From NCBI GenBank assembly GCA_030149965.1, contig JASLHB010000062.1, positions 1 to 11,402 on the forward strand: 11,402 bases of DNA. The letters run 5' to 3'. Below the pieces are notes generated by a model that saw only the letters and a list, made by a program, of their open reading frames with translations, did not search any database and had not been told where the DNA came from. A program made the position numbers and the translations under genes. This DNA comes from Wohlfahrtiimonas sp. Lineage in GTDB: Bacteria; Pseudomonadota; Gammaproteobacteria; Cardiobacteriales; Wohlfahrtiimonadaceae. Positions 1 through 5,943 of the stretch are shown in pieces; the first letter of the stretch is position 1; the number at the start of each line of letters is the position of its first letter.

Positions 1-93
1 TAATAAAAAGTTACGAGCATAACCAGATTTTACTTCAACTGTATCACCAAGTTTACCCAACTTGTTGATTTTTTCTAATAAAATAACTTGCAT
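1..93 (-). CDS. rplI: 50S ribosomal protein bL9, N-terminal part (truncated by window edge)
   Basis: This is the first 31 codons of a reading frame that runs off the left edge. The peptide starts MQVILLEKINKLGKLGD and continues through VKSGYARNFLL, which is the conserved N-terminal domain of ribosomal protein bL9, the part that binds 23S rRNA near domain V. An AAGGAG ribosome binding site lies at 99-104, 5 nt before the ATG. The gene follows rpsR after only 15 bp, so it is the last visible gene of the rpsF-rpsR-rplI operon. The linker helix and C-terminal domain of bL9 are outside the window, so completeness cannot be judged. Confidence 0.95.
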   Translation of the reverse strand, partial: MQVILLEKINKLGKLGDTVEVKSGYARNFLL

Positions 94-108
94 GATTGCT
101 CCTTAAAA

Positions 109-333
109 TTAATGCTGATCTGAATATGGAAGCAATGCAATATAACGAGCGCGTTTGATCGCAGTCGCTAATTGACGCTGATAGCGTGCTTGCGTTCCAG
201 TTACACGACTTGGGATGATTTTCCCAGTTTCAGTAATATAGTTTTTTAAGGTATTGATATCTTTGTAATCAATTTCTTTTACGTTTTCTGCTGTGAAACG
301 GCAGAATCTTTTACGACGGAAATAACGTGACAT
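109..333 (-). CDS. rpsR: 30S ribosomal protein bS18
   Basis: A 74-residue basic protein, the usual length for bS18. It begins MSRYFRRKRFCRF, followed by DYKDINTLKNYITETGKI, then PSRVTGTQARYQRQLATAIKRAR, the hallmark C-terminal helix region; the residues are near-identical in kind to the E. coli protein. bS18 pairs with bS6 on the 30S platform, contacting 16S rRNA. An AAAGGA Shine-Dalgarno lies about 8 nt before the ATG. The gap to rpsF upstream is only 29 bp, so priB, which enteric bacteria carry between rpsF and rpsR, is not here. It is co-transcribed with rpsF and rplI. Confidence 0.98.
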   Translation of the reverse strand: MSRYFRRKRFCRFTAENVKEIDYKDINTLKNYITETGKIIPSRVTGTQARYQRQLATAIKRARYIALLPYSDQH

Positions 334-362
334 ATTAAAATTCCTTTAGTTAAATGATGTGA

Positions 363-731
363 TTATTCTTCATCTGCAGCGTCAGAAGATTCATCGTTTG
401 CACGATCTTCACGCTGTGGCTTCATCAATACAGATGCTTCAGTGATAGCTTCATCTTTTTGGATAGCCATGTGACGTAAAATCGCATCATTGAAACGGAA
501 AATGCCTTGTAATTCTTCAAGAGCAAGATCATTACATTCAATGTTCATCATTACGTAATGAGCTTTGTGTAATTTTTGAATTGGGTAAGCCAATTGACGA
601 CGACCCCAATCTTCTAAACGGTGAATTTGACCACCTTCGTTAGTAACAACTGAACGATAACGTTCAATCATTGCAGGTACTTGTTCGCTTTGATCTGGGT
701 GAACAAGGAATACAACTTCATAATGACGCAT
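363..731 (-). CDS. rpsF: 30S ribosomal protein bS6
   Basis: bS6 is a platform protein of the small subunit and the obligate partner of bS18. The sequence begins MRHYEVVFLVHPDQSEQVP, contains the conserved block RLEDWGRRQLAYPIQKLHKA and ends with the acidic tail ESSDAADEE. Such Glu-ending tails are the substrate of the RimK glutamate ligase in some gammaproteobacteria; whether RimK exists here is unknown. An ATG two codons upstream (735-737) would add Met-Asn, but the AAGGA ribosome binding site at 741-745 is only 3 nt from it and 9 nt from the ATG at 729-731, so I chose the latter; it also matches the family's usual MRHYE start. First gene of the rpsF-rpsR-rplI operon. Confidence 0.96.
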   Translation of the reverse strand: MRHYEVVFLVHPDQSEQVPAMIERYRSVVTNEGGQIHRLEDWGRRQLAYPIQKLHKAHYVMMNIECNDLALEELQGIFRFNDAILRHMAIQKDEAITEASVLMKPQREDRANDESSDAADEE

Positions 732-740
732 ATTCATAAT

Positions 741-745
741 TCCTT
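741..745 (-). promoter_or_regulatory. Ribosome binding site deciding the rpsF start
   Basis: AAGGA on the minus strand. It is 3 nt from the ATG at 735-737 and 9 nt from the ATG at 729-731. The second spacing is in the functional range, which places the start at 731. Confidence 0.6.
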
Positions 746-767
746 ATGGATTTATTAAACAAATAAA

Positions 768-816
768 GTCTCCAGAATTTTCTGTAAGACAAGGAATGTA
801 TTTCGCTAAAAATACA
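768..816 (-). promoter_or_regulatory. Structured 5' leader of the rpsF operon (two hairpins)
   Basis: The leader between the promoter and rpsF contains two possible hairpins on the minus strand. The first pairs TGTATTT with AAATACA (810-816 with 797-803), 7 bp closing a 6-nt loop. The second (768-790) has an outer GTCT/AGAC stem, an asymmetric internal loop (TA against G) and an inner CAGA/TCTG stem. Leaders of rpsF operons in many bacteria carry an RNA bound by the S6:S18 complex for autoregulation. I do not see the CCG element that I recall from that motif, so the autoregulatory role is only a suggestion. Neither hairpin has a U-run, so neither is a terminator. Confidence 0.35.
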
Positions 817-824
817 AGCGCTGA

Positions 825-853
825 ATTATAAGCTTTCTGATTTTAAATTGCAA
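825..853 (-). promoter_or_regulatory. Sigma-70 promoter of rpsF-rpsR-rplI
   Basis: On the minus strand there is TTGCAA (848-853), a 17-nt spacer, then a perfect TATAAT (825-830). The -35 lies inside the last codons of psd and the -10 overlaps the psd stop codon. The predicted start, near 818, gives a leader of about 85 nt before rpsF. No terminator separates psd from rpsF, so read-through from kdsB-psd may add to expression. Confidence 0.75.
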
Positions 854-1671
854 AGCTTATATAACGTTTCACCCATTTTAATGGCTGAACCTTCTTTTAA
901 AGTTTCATTTAATGCGATTGAAGCATTATTTTCCATCAAGACAATGGCAGTTGAACCCATATTAAAGCGCCCCATTTCAGCACCTTTATCCAATTCAATT
1001 TCACGATCATATGTTTGATAATCGATCACTCGACCATAAGGTGGAGTCACATCACCACCCCAAACTGTTGCCATGCTTGAAACGTTAATCGCACCCACAA
1101 GAATCAAAATCATCTTGCCGTATTCAGTTTCAAACACGCATACATAACGCTCATTTTCTGCAAACAACGTTGGAATTTGAGCCGCTGTTTTCAACGATAC
1201 GCTGTATAACTTACCAGGCACATGAATTGTACGAAGTAACTTACCTTTCAGCGGCATGTGCACACGATGATAATCTGACGGCGATAAATACACTGTTGCA
1301 AAACTACCATCTTTAAAATCTTGAGCCAATTCAGGATCAGCAATTAAGCTTTCTACTGTAAAGTTATGCCCTTTTGCTTTAACAAATTTAGTATTTTGCA
1401 GTTGACCACAAGCTGCAATCTTGCCATCCGCTGGTGAAACCACTGGCGACTCTACAATTGGCCTTGCGCCTTCTTCTAATTGGCGCGTAAAAAACTCATT
1501 AAACGTTTTAAAATCATCAGGTGAACTATATTTGCTCTCTTCCCAATTGATTGCATACATTTTAGAAAACACTTTGATGAATAGATTTTTAAACCAAACC
1601 GTACGAATTCTTGTGAGCTTACGAATGCACCACGAACTCAATCGCTGTGGTAAAAAATACTGAATTGACAT
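826..1671 (-). CDS. psd: Phosphatidylserine decarboxylase proenzyme
   Basis: Psd converts phosphatidylserine to phosphatidylethanolamine at the inner membrane, the final step in making the main gammaproteobacterial phospholipid. The 281-residue protein has FNEFFTRQLEEGARP (57-71), the catalytic Asp in SPADGKI (79-85, D82), the His in DYHRVHMPL (133-141, H135) and the self-cleavage site RFNMGST (235-241). Cleavage before S240 would give the beta chain and the alpha chain with its pyruvoyl group. The site reads MGST rather than the usual LGST, a mild change. E. coli Psd is about 40 residues longer. The start has an AAGG site 9 nt upstream, placed just past the kdsB stop; 14 bp separate the genes, so they are an operon. 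Confidence 0.96.
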   Translation of the reverse strand: MSIQYFLPQRLSSWCIRKLTRIRTVWFKNLFIKVFSKMYAINWEESKYSSPDDFKTFNEFFTRQLEEGARPIVESPVVSPADGKIAACGQLQNTKFVKAKGHNFTVESLIADPELAQDFKDGSFATVYLSPSDYHRVHMPLKGKLLRTIHVPGKLYSVSLKTAAQIPTLFAENERYVCVFETEYGKMILILVGAINVSSMATVWGGDVTPPYGRVIDYQTYDREIELDKGAEMGRFNMGSTAIVLMENNASIALNETLKEGSAIKMGETLYKLCNLKSESL

Positions 1672-1685
1672 AAATAATAACCTTG

Positions 1686-2459
1686 TTAAATTGCTGAATG
1701 CTGAGCATTATACCATTGGCGAGCTTGTTCTAGCTCTGCTGCTGTATCAATACCTACTGGCGGAATTGTATCCATATGTTCAACGACAATCGAATAATCA
1801 TTCGATAAAGCTCGTAATTGCTCTAAAGACTCAGATTGCTCCAATGGCGATGCTTTTAATTGAGGATAAGCTTTTAAGAAGAAAGCACGATAAGCATAAA
1901 CACCGATATGGCGCAATGGCTGAACATTCTCAGGTAATTTCCCTACACCTTTTTCTATACCACGAGGAAATGGAATGGGCGCACGCGAGAAATACAAAGC
2001 TTCATCTAAATTATTGTGAACAGCTTTTACAACATTAGCATTAAAAAAGTCTTCCCATGTATCAATGCGCGTAACCAATGTACTCATTGCAGCTTTAGGA
2101 TGATCTGCCAACTTTGTCGCGACCTTTTCAATAAATTCAAAAGGTAAAAAGGGCTCATCACCTTGCCAATTAACAATAACATCTTCATCGTTAAAGCCAC
2201 AAAGCTTCGCAACTTCTGCTAAGCGATCCGTGCCTGTTGGATGATCTTTTGATGTCATCACAACTTCAGCACCCACAGATTGCATGTGATCAAAAATGGA
2301 TTGATCATCTGTTGCCACAATCACTTTTTTTGCATTCGCTGACATTGCTTGATGCCAAGTATGCTCAATCACAGGCTGATCACCAATCAATAACATCATT
2401 TTATTCGGTAAGCGCGTCGAATTTAATCTTGCTGGAATTACAATTGTAAAATTATTCAT
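1686..2459 (-). CDS. kdsB: 3-deoxy-manno-octulosonate cytidylyltransferase (CMP-Kdo synthetase)
   Basis: KdsB activates Kdo with CTP to give CMP-Kdo, the donor for the inner core of lipopolysaccharide; it is cytosolic. The 257-residue protein has the nucleotidyltransferase signature IPARLNSTRLPNK (8-20), HPTGTDRLAE (73-82), NWQGDEPF (97-104), YFSRAPIPFPR (156-166), HIGVYAYR (184-191), the LEQSESLEQLRAL block (206-218) and GIDT (236-239). Length and motif order match the family throughout. The Shine-Dalgarno is poor (TGATGG), the weakest in the window along with eda. It is first in a kdsB-psd operon of two envelope genes. In E. coli kdsB sits near msbA-lpxK, so this arrangement differs. Confidence 0.97.
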   Translation of the reverse strand: MNNFTIVIPARLNSTRLPNKMMLLIGDQPVIEHTWHQAMSANAKKVIVATDDQSIFDHMQSVGAEVVMTSKDHPTGTDRLAEVAKLCGFNDEDVIVNWQGDEPFLPFEFIEKVATKLADHPKAAMSTLVTRIDTWEDFFNANVVKAVHNNLDEALYFSRAPIPFPRGIEKGVGKLPENVQPLRHIGVYAYRAFFLKAYPQLKASPLEQSESLEQLRALSNDYSIVVEHMDTIPPVGIDTAAELEQARQWYNAQHSAI

Positions 2460-2496
2460 AAAAAACCATCATTACAGTTTAAATAATAAAGCCGTC

Positions 2497-2505
2497 ATTC
2501 TATCA
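2497..2505 (-). promoter_or_regulatory. Candidate extended -10 promoter of kdsB-psd
   Basis: The minus strand reads TGATAGAAT, an extended -10 (TGn plus TAGAAT, 5 of 6 to consensus), about 38 nt before the kdsB ATG. No good -35 is present at 16-18 nt, which is tolerated with an extended -10. Predicted start near 2490. Confidence 0.45.
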
Positions 2506-2610
2506 GAGCGACATATAAAAATAGAAAATTGATCATTCGCATGTAAATTATACAGTTGAAGTATTGACTTACGCGCAACCAATCTATAAATTCGATAGAA
2601 GCTGGCCTGA

Positions 2611-2643
2611 TTAATTGTCAATAGCAACTTACAAGACAATTAA
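2611..2643. repeat. Perfect 9-bp inverted repeat, 15-nt spacer
   Basis: TTAATTGTC (2611-2619) is repeated in inverse as GACAATTAA (2635-2643). No U-run follows on either strand, so it is not a terminator. The left arm overlaps TTGACA on the minus strand (2616-2621), so it may be a protein-binding site over a promoter, though the fitting -10 (TATCGA at 18 nt) is poor. Confidence 0.55.
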
Positions 2644-2847
2644 CGCAACTTATTGATATGGAAAATTTATATTTTTATGATCAATTAATAGCCATACTAT
2701 TGACCTCAAATAACCATGCGCCTTGCGAGATAGTTTTTTTGATTATTCACATAGTTGTCCACAGTTCTTGTGGAAAGCATTTTGACTAAAAATGATTCAT
2801 TAAAACTTCAATGCTCAATCATTAAAAACAATACCAAATTGCCCATT

Positions 2848-2876
2848 TTTATAGCATTTTTACTTTGCTTTAAAAT
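2848..2876 (+). promoter_or_regulatory. Candidate eda promoter
   Basis: TTTATA (2848-2853), a 17-nt spacer and TAAAAT (2871-2876) on the plus strand. The -10 matches 5 of 6 and the -35 only 4 of 6. In such AT-rich sequence chance matches are likely. The leader would be about 34 nt. Confidence 0.35.
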
Positions 2877-2916
2877 TTTGATACTCCAAATAACTTTAAT
2901 AAAAGAATCTTAAATT

Positions 2917-3546
2917 ATGAAAAACCTCAAGAATATTTTCCACAACCACCCTGTTGTTCCCATTGCCATGATTGATGATATTCAAGATGGCTTAAAATTA
3001 GCAACCATTTTGATTAGAGAAGAATTACCTATTTTGGAAGTGACATTCCGCACAAAAGAAGCTTCTGACATTTTAAAATCAATCAAAGATCATTATCCTG
3101 ATTTAATTGTTGGCGCAGGTACTGTATTAAATTCTGAGCAAGCAAAAATTGCTTTCACATCGGATGCAGATTTCCTAGTTGCACCAGGTTGCAATCCTCG
3201 CACAATTCAAACAGCACAAGATTTAGGCATGCCAATTTTACCAGGTGTGAATAACCCAACTGCGATTGAAATGGCGCTGAATTACAACATCACTACGATG
3301 AAATTTTTCCCCGCTGAAGTTTCTGGTGGTGTTTCTATGATTAAAGCGCTGATGGCACCATATCAAGATATTCACTTCATCCCAACGGGCGGCATTAATC
3401 ATGAAAATTTCCAAGATTACTTGGCAATTGACCGCGTGATTTCGTGCGGAATGAGCTGGATGGTTGATAAGAAATTGATCGAAGCTGGCAACTGGGATGA
3501 AATCACGCGCCGTGTTCGTTTAATTAAAGAATTAACAGCTAAGTAA
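2917..3546 (+). CDS. eda: 2-dehydro-3-deoxy-phosphogluconate (KDPG) aldolase
   Basis: Eda is a class I aldolase that cleaves KDPG to pyruvate and glyceraldehyde 3-phosphate, the last step of the Entner-Doudoroff pathway; family members may also act on 4-hydroxy-2-oxoglutarate. The 209-residue TIM-barrel protein has LEVTFRT (40-46, catalytic E41), VGAGTVLN (65-72), the Schiff-base lysine in MKFFPAE (128-134, K129), the phosphate-binding PTGGI (156-160) and GMSWMV (178-183). All key residues are present. It is the only plus-strand gene and stands alone: no edd, zwf or sugar-acid transporter is in the window. The ribosome binding site is weak (AAAGAA). Bounded downstream by a terminator shared with mepA. 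Confidence 0.95.
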   Translation: MKNLKNIFHNHPVVPIAMIDDIQDGLKLATILIREELPILEVTFRTKEASDILKSIKDHYPDLIVGAGTVLNSEQAKIAFTSDADFLVAPGCNPRTIQTAQDLGMPILPGVNNPTAIEMALNYNITTMKFFPAEVSGGVSMIKALMAPYQDIHFIPTGGINHENFQDYLAIDRVISCGMSWMVDKKLIEAGNWDEITRRVRLIKELTAK

Positions 3547-3573
3547 TTTCTTAGCTATTCATGATGCAAAATT

Positions 3574-3606
3574 AAAATGCTTAATGAAAACATTAAGCAT
3601 TTTTTA
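3574..3606. terminator. Bidirectional terminator between eda and mepA
   Basis: A 13-bp stem (AAAATGCTTAATG, 3574-3586, with its complement at 3591-3603) closes a 4-nt AAAA loop. On the plus strand it runs into a T-run that ends eda; on the minus strand a TTTTAATTTT stretch follows, ending mepA. It sits 27 bp past eda and 5 bp past mepA. Confidence 0.9.
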
Positions 3607-3611
3607 TTGTT

Positions 3612-4445
3612 TTATTTTCTTTGTAATACTGCACGACACATTGCGGGCATAACTTTTGGTGCAGGTTTACTTTTTGATACAACTGGCTTTTTAATGCCCA
3701 ATGCTAAATCTGTTTGATCCTTCACCCAATTTTTCAGATCTGCATCACAGCCTGATACTTTAGCCACAGGCGCTTGTGGCTCACAATCCTTCTGCCCTTT
3801 AGGACAAACCAAGCGCACATGAAAATGTGAATCATGCCCAAACCAAGGACGAACTTTATACAACCAGCTCTTATCTTTTTCAGTTTCACATAAATAAGCT
3901 TTAATGACAGGATTCACAAAGATTCGTTCTGTTTTAGGATACAACGCTGCTTGATGGATCAAATCACGATAATAAGGCTGCCAATGCTTGGAAATCGTCC
4001 CTTTTTTACCATCCACTAATGAAGGTGTCAACAAACCTTCTCTTTGTTGATTCGTCAATCCTTCTTTACCAATCGCATCAAACCAAATATCAACATCTAA
4101 ACCAACCTGATGGCTTGAATGCCCAGAATTCATCGGCCCACCACGAGGCTGAGATAGATCGCCCAAGATCACAGTTTTATTGTGACTTTTAGCGTATCTC
4201 CCCAATGATTCAATAAATACTAATAATGATTCGTCACCATAATTACGATTACGGCTTGGACGAACTTGTTGAAAACCATCGCCATTGATGGGAATTGTGA
4301 CGCTGCCAGCAAAACAACCATTGGCATAGCTGCCATATATTTTAGTAGCTTCATTAGTTGGCTTTTTAACTGTATGCCATGATGATTGTGCCAATACTAC
4401 AGGTGAGAAAAATAGCATGATGCTTATAATATATTTTTTATTCAT
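3612..4445 (-). CDS. mepA: Penicillin-insensitive murein endopeptidase (MepA, peptidase M74)
   Basis: MepA is a periplasmic LAS-type zinc peptidase that cleaves D-Ala-meso-DAP (and DAP-DAP) cross-links in peptidoglycan. A signal peptide is visible at residues 1-19, with cleavage likely after VVLA. The zinc and catalytic residues are in GHSSHQVGLDVDIW (108-121; H112, D119) and WFGHDSHFHVRL (201-212; H204, H207, H209). Six cysteines (44, 186, 214, 221, 233, 270) match the positions of the three disulfides of E. coli MepA. Length is 277 residues, close to the E. coli protein. The start ATG overlaps the stop of the upstream WG-repeat gene by 4 bp (ATGA), implying translational coupling. The gene ends just before a strong bidirectional terminator. 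Confidence 0.95.
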   Translation of the reverse strand: MNKKYIISIMLFFSPVVLAQSSWHTVKKPTNEATKIYGSYANGCFAGSVTIPINGDGFQQVRPSRNRNYGDESLLVFIESLGRYAKSHNKTVILGDLSQPRGGPMNSGHSSHQVGLDVDIWFDAIGKEGLTNQQREGLLTPSLVDGKKGTISKHWQPYYRDLIHQAALYPKTERIFVNPVIKAYLCETEKDKSWLYKVRPWFGHDSHFHVRLVCPKGQKDCEPQAPVAKVSGCDADLKNWVKDQTDLALGIKKPVVSKSKPAPKVMPAMCRAVLQRK

Positions 4446-4930
4446 AAGTCCTTACCAAGATGTTTATTTGTAAGTAGTGGATTATCAATCCACTTCCATT
4501 CACCACCCATCCAAAAAGAATGTTCGCCATCACTCTTGATCTCACAGCCTATTCCGACACTTGCTCGACCATCACTAAAAGGATAAGCGCAATCATAAAG
4601 CGCTTCAATAATTACTTCCCCTGTAATACTCGACGCATAACCTATTTTTCCGTTCTTACGAATACGATATAAATCTTCGCTAGTAATATCAGGACCATTA
4701 TCAAACCAATAGATTTGATAAATTTCCCGTCCTTGATCATCCATAAGTACAAATTTATGATCATTATTCTTATTCAAACAATATAGAAAAGATGATTCGG
4801 CATCAAAGCATTGTTGATCCTGTATTTTCCCTTCTGCTAATAATAGAAATTGTTCATCTAAACTTTTGGCAAATACACCACCAGAAAAACTTAAAAGCTG
4901 CATGAGTACGATCACAATATAGCGATACAC
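4442..4930 (-). CDS. Secreted WG-repeat-like protein, function unknown
   Basis: A 162-residue protein with a likely signal peptide (positive start, hydrophobic 4-20, cleavage near VFA-KS), so probably periplasmic or surface exposed. Residues 87-120 resemble one WG repeat: LYRIRKNGKIGYAS, then TGEVIIEALYDCAYPFSDGRA. A second, incomplete one starts at GGEWKWIDN (142-150). Four cysteines (41, 51, 114, 129) may form disulfides, as expected for an exported protein. The start is GTG, chosen because AAGGA lies 6 nt upstream and the signal peptide begins there. It overlaps mepA by 4 bp, so the two are co-translated; a link to cell-wall work is an inference from this only. No clear promoter was found in the short gap after the ddh terminator. 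Confidence 0.75.
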   Translation of the reverse strand: MYRYIVIVLMQLLSFSGGVFAKSLDEQFLLLAEGKIQDQQCFDAESSFLYCLNKNNDHKFVLMDDQGREIYQIYWFDNGPDITSEDLYRIRKNGKIGYASSITGEVIIEALYDCAYPFSDGRASVGIGCEIKSDGEHSFWMGGEWKWIDNPLLTNKHLGKDL

Positions 4931-4936
4931 CTTTTA

Positions 4937-4941
4937 TCCTT
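4937..4941 (-). promoter_or_regulatory. Ribosome binding site supporting a GTG start
   Basis: AAGGA on the minus strand, 6 nt before the GTG at 4928-4930 of the WG-repeat gene. This favours GTG over the next in-frame ATG, ten codons in, which would cut the signal peptide. Confidence 0.65.
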
Positions 4942-4962
4942 ATTATTTAAAGAGCTCTAACA

Positions 4963-4992
4963 ATAAAAAAATCTGCCATGAAATGGCAGATT
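4963..4992 (-). terminator. Rho-independent terminator after ddh
   Basis: On the minus strand a 10-bp stem (AATCTGCCAT with ATGGCAGATT) closes a 3-nt TTC loop and is followed by a run of T. It lies 29 bp past the ddh stop and separates hemH-ddh from the WG-repeat/mepA pair. Confidence 0.92.
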
Positions 4993-5021
4993 ATCATATT
5001 TATGTATTTACTCAATGAAGA

Positions 5022-5918
5022 TTAAACTAATGCTTTAATCCATTCATCGCGCTCGCCTTCTAAGAAATCCACCATTGGAATTTCAATCAAAGTATAAGCA
5101 CCGCTTTGTAAACGCGTTGCGGCACGACCGCTTGAAACCATCACCTGCGCTGTTAATGCCGGATTATCAATCGACATTTTAAACATGAAGTTTTGGTTTC
5201 CTGTTGAACCTGAAACACCTTTGCGCGTCATTTCTACGCCATGACCAACATCTTTCAATGCATCTACATCATCTACAAAGCGCACATGCGTTTCATCATT
5301 AATGAAATATGGATCAGACTTAATTGTGCTTTCTACTGCTTCTGCAATTGCACCATCAGCCAATTCAACATAAACCAAACGACGATGAACGCCAGCACCT
5401 GTTGGCATTGTCATGGATAATGCATTTTTCACACCTTCAATCGCTTTAACCGCAACTGTGTGCCCCATGCTCATACCTGGGCCAAAGTTTGTATAAGTCA
5501 TACCTTTTGGCGCCATTGCCATCAACATTGCACGTACAATCGAATCTGTACCTGGATCCCAACCTGAAGAAACAACTGCAACTGCGCCACTTTCCTTCGC
5601 AACTACTTCTAACTCTTTTTTAACATCGAGAATGCTAGAGTGAATATCATAGCTATCGACTGTATGAATACCTTGCGCTAAAAACTCTTTGGCTTGCTTT
5701 GGCACTTCACGCGTTGGAATCGCTAAGAATGCCACGTCGATCTTTTCACTAAACTGATCCACAGAAGTTTTCACTTCAAGGTTTGGATATTGTGCTATTG
5801 GCTCACCATTACGGCGAATCGCACCCACCAAGTTAAAATCATTTGTATGCAATAAGACATCGATAACTTTTAAACCAACGTTACCGGAACCAACGACAAT
5901 AGCATTTATTTTTTTCAT
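5022..5918 (-). CDS. ddh: meso-diaminopimelate D-dehydrogenase
   Basis: Ddh reversibly turns tetrahydrodipicolinate, ammonia and NADPH into meso-DAP in one step, bypassing the succinylase route; meso-DAP feeds lysine and peptidoglycan. The 298-residue protein has a Rossmann motif GSGNVG (10-15), IHTVDSYDIH (84-93), SSGWDPGTDS (117-126; W120, D121), TNFGPGMSMGH (143-153), T170, R180 and DVGHGVEM (223-230; H226). Length and these blocks resemble the shorter Symbiobacterium-type enzyme, as I recall it, more than the roughly 320-residue Corynebacterium enzyme. The ATG has TAGGAG 10 nt upstream. It follows hemH by 25 bp without a terminator, so it is co-transcribed. Such genes are patchy in gammaproteobacteria, which hints at transfer; base composition does not stand out. 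Confidence 0.9.
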   Translation of the reverse strand: MKKINAIVVGSGNVGLKVIDVLLHTNDFNLVGAIRRNGEPIAQYPNLEVKTSVDQFSEKIDVAFLAIPTREVPKQAKEFLAQGIHTVDSYDIHSSILDVKKELEVVAKESGAVAVVSSGWDPGTDSIVRAMLMAMAPKGMTYTNFGPGMSMGHTVAVKAIEGVKNALSMTMPTGAGVHRRLVYVELADGAIAEAVESTIKSDPYFINDETHVRFVDDVDALKDVGHGVEMTRKGVSGSTGNQNFMFKMSIDNPALTAQVMVSSGRAATRLQSGAYTLIEIPMVDFLEGERDEWIKALV

Positions 5919-5943
5919 CTATAGCTTGCTCCTAAGTTGTAAA

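Larger units (their letters stand above)
2460..2916. other. 457-bp intergenic region between kdsB and eda
   Basis: This AT-rich stretch separates two divergent genes and is the only gap over 300 bp. It holds a candidate kdsB promoter near kdsB, a candidate eda promoter near eda, a perfect 9-bp inverted repeat at 2611-2643, a perfect TTGACA on the minus strand at 2616-2621, and a DnaA-box-like pair at 2755-2777. I see no gene here: the longest plus-strand frame I read (2658-2789, 43 residues) lacks a ribosome binding site and any recognisable motif. No tRNA or clear terminator-bounded small RNA was found. Confidence 0.6.

Noticed and set aside
797..816. Terminator between psd and rpsF
   Set aside because: The 7-bp hairpin has no U-run after it on the minus strand and lies downstream of the rpsF promoter; better seen as leader structure.
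1691..2038. Plus-strand open frame inside kdsB (also 1421-1663 in psd, 6077-6557 in hemH, 7522-8630 in aspS, 10096-10314 in rpsA)
   Set aside because: These lie antisense to well-conserved genes and have no family resemblance; they are frame shadows.
2452..2472. Six-codon upstream frame (MMVFYE) overlapping the kdsB start
   Set aside because: Too short, no ribosome binding site and no regulatory codons; coincidence is the simpler view.
2564..2740. Possible small RNA starting from TTGACT (2564-2569) with TATAAA and ending at the T-run near 2733-2740
   Set aside because: The -35/-10 spacing is only 15 nt and the T-run has no stable stem before it (at best 3 bp at 2719-2727).
2755..2777. Chromosomal replication origin
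   Set aside because: Only two imperfect DnaA-like boxes, no dnaA/dnaN/gidA neighbours, few GATC sites and no clear 13-mer repeats.
2658..2789. 43-codon plus-strand open frame (MENLYFYDQL...) in the kdsB-eda gap
   Set aside because: No Shine-Dalgarno, no supporting promoter, no recognisable motif; expected by chance in AT-rich DNA.
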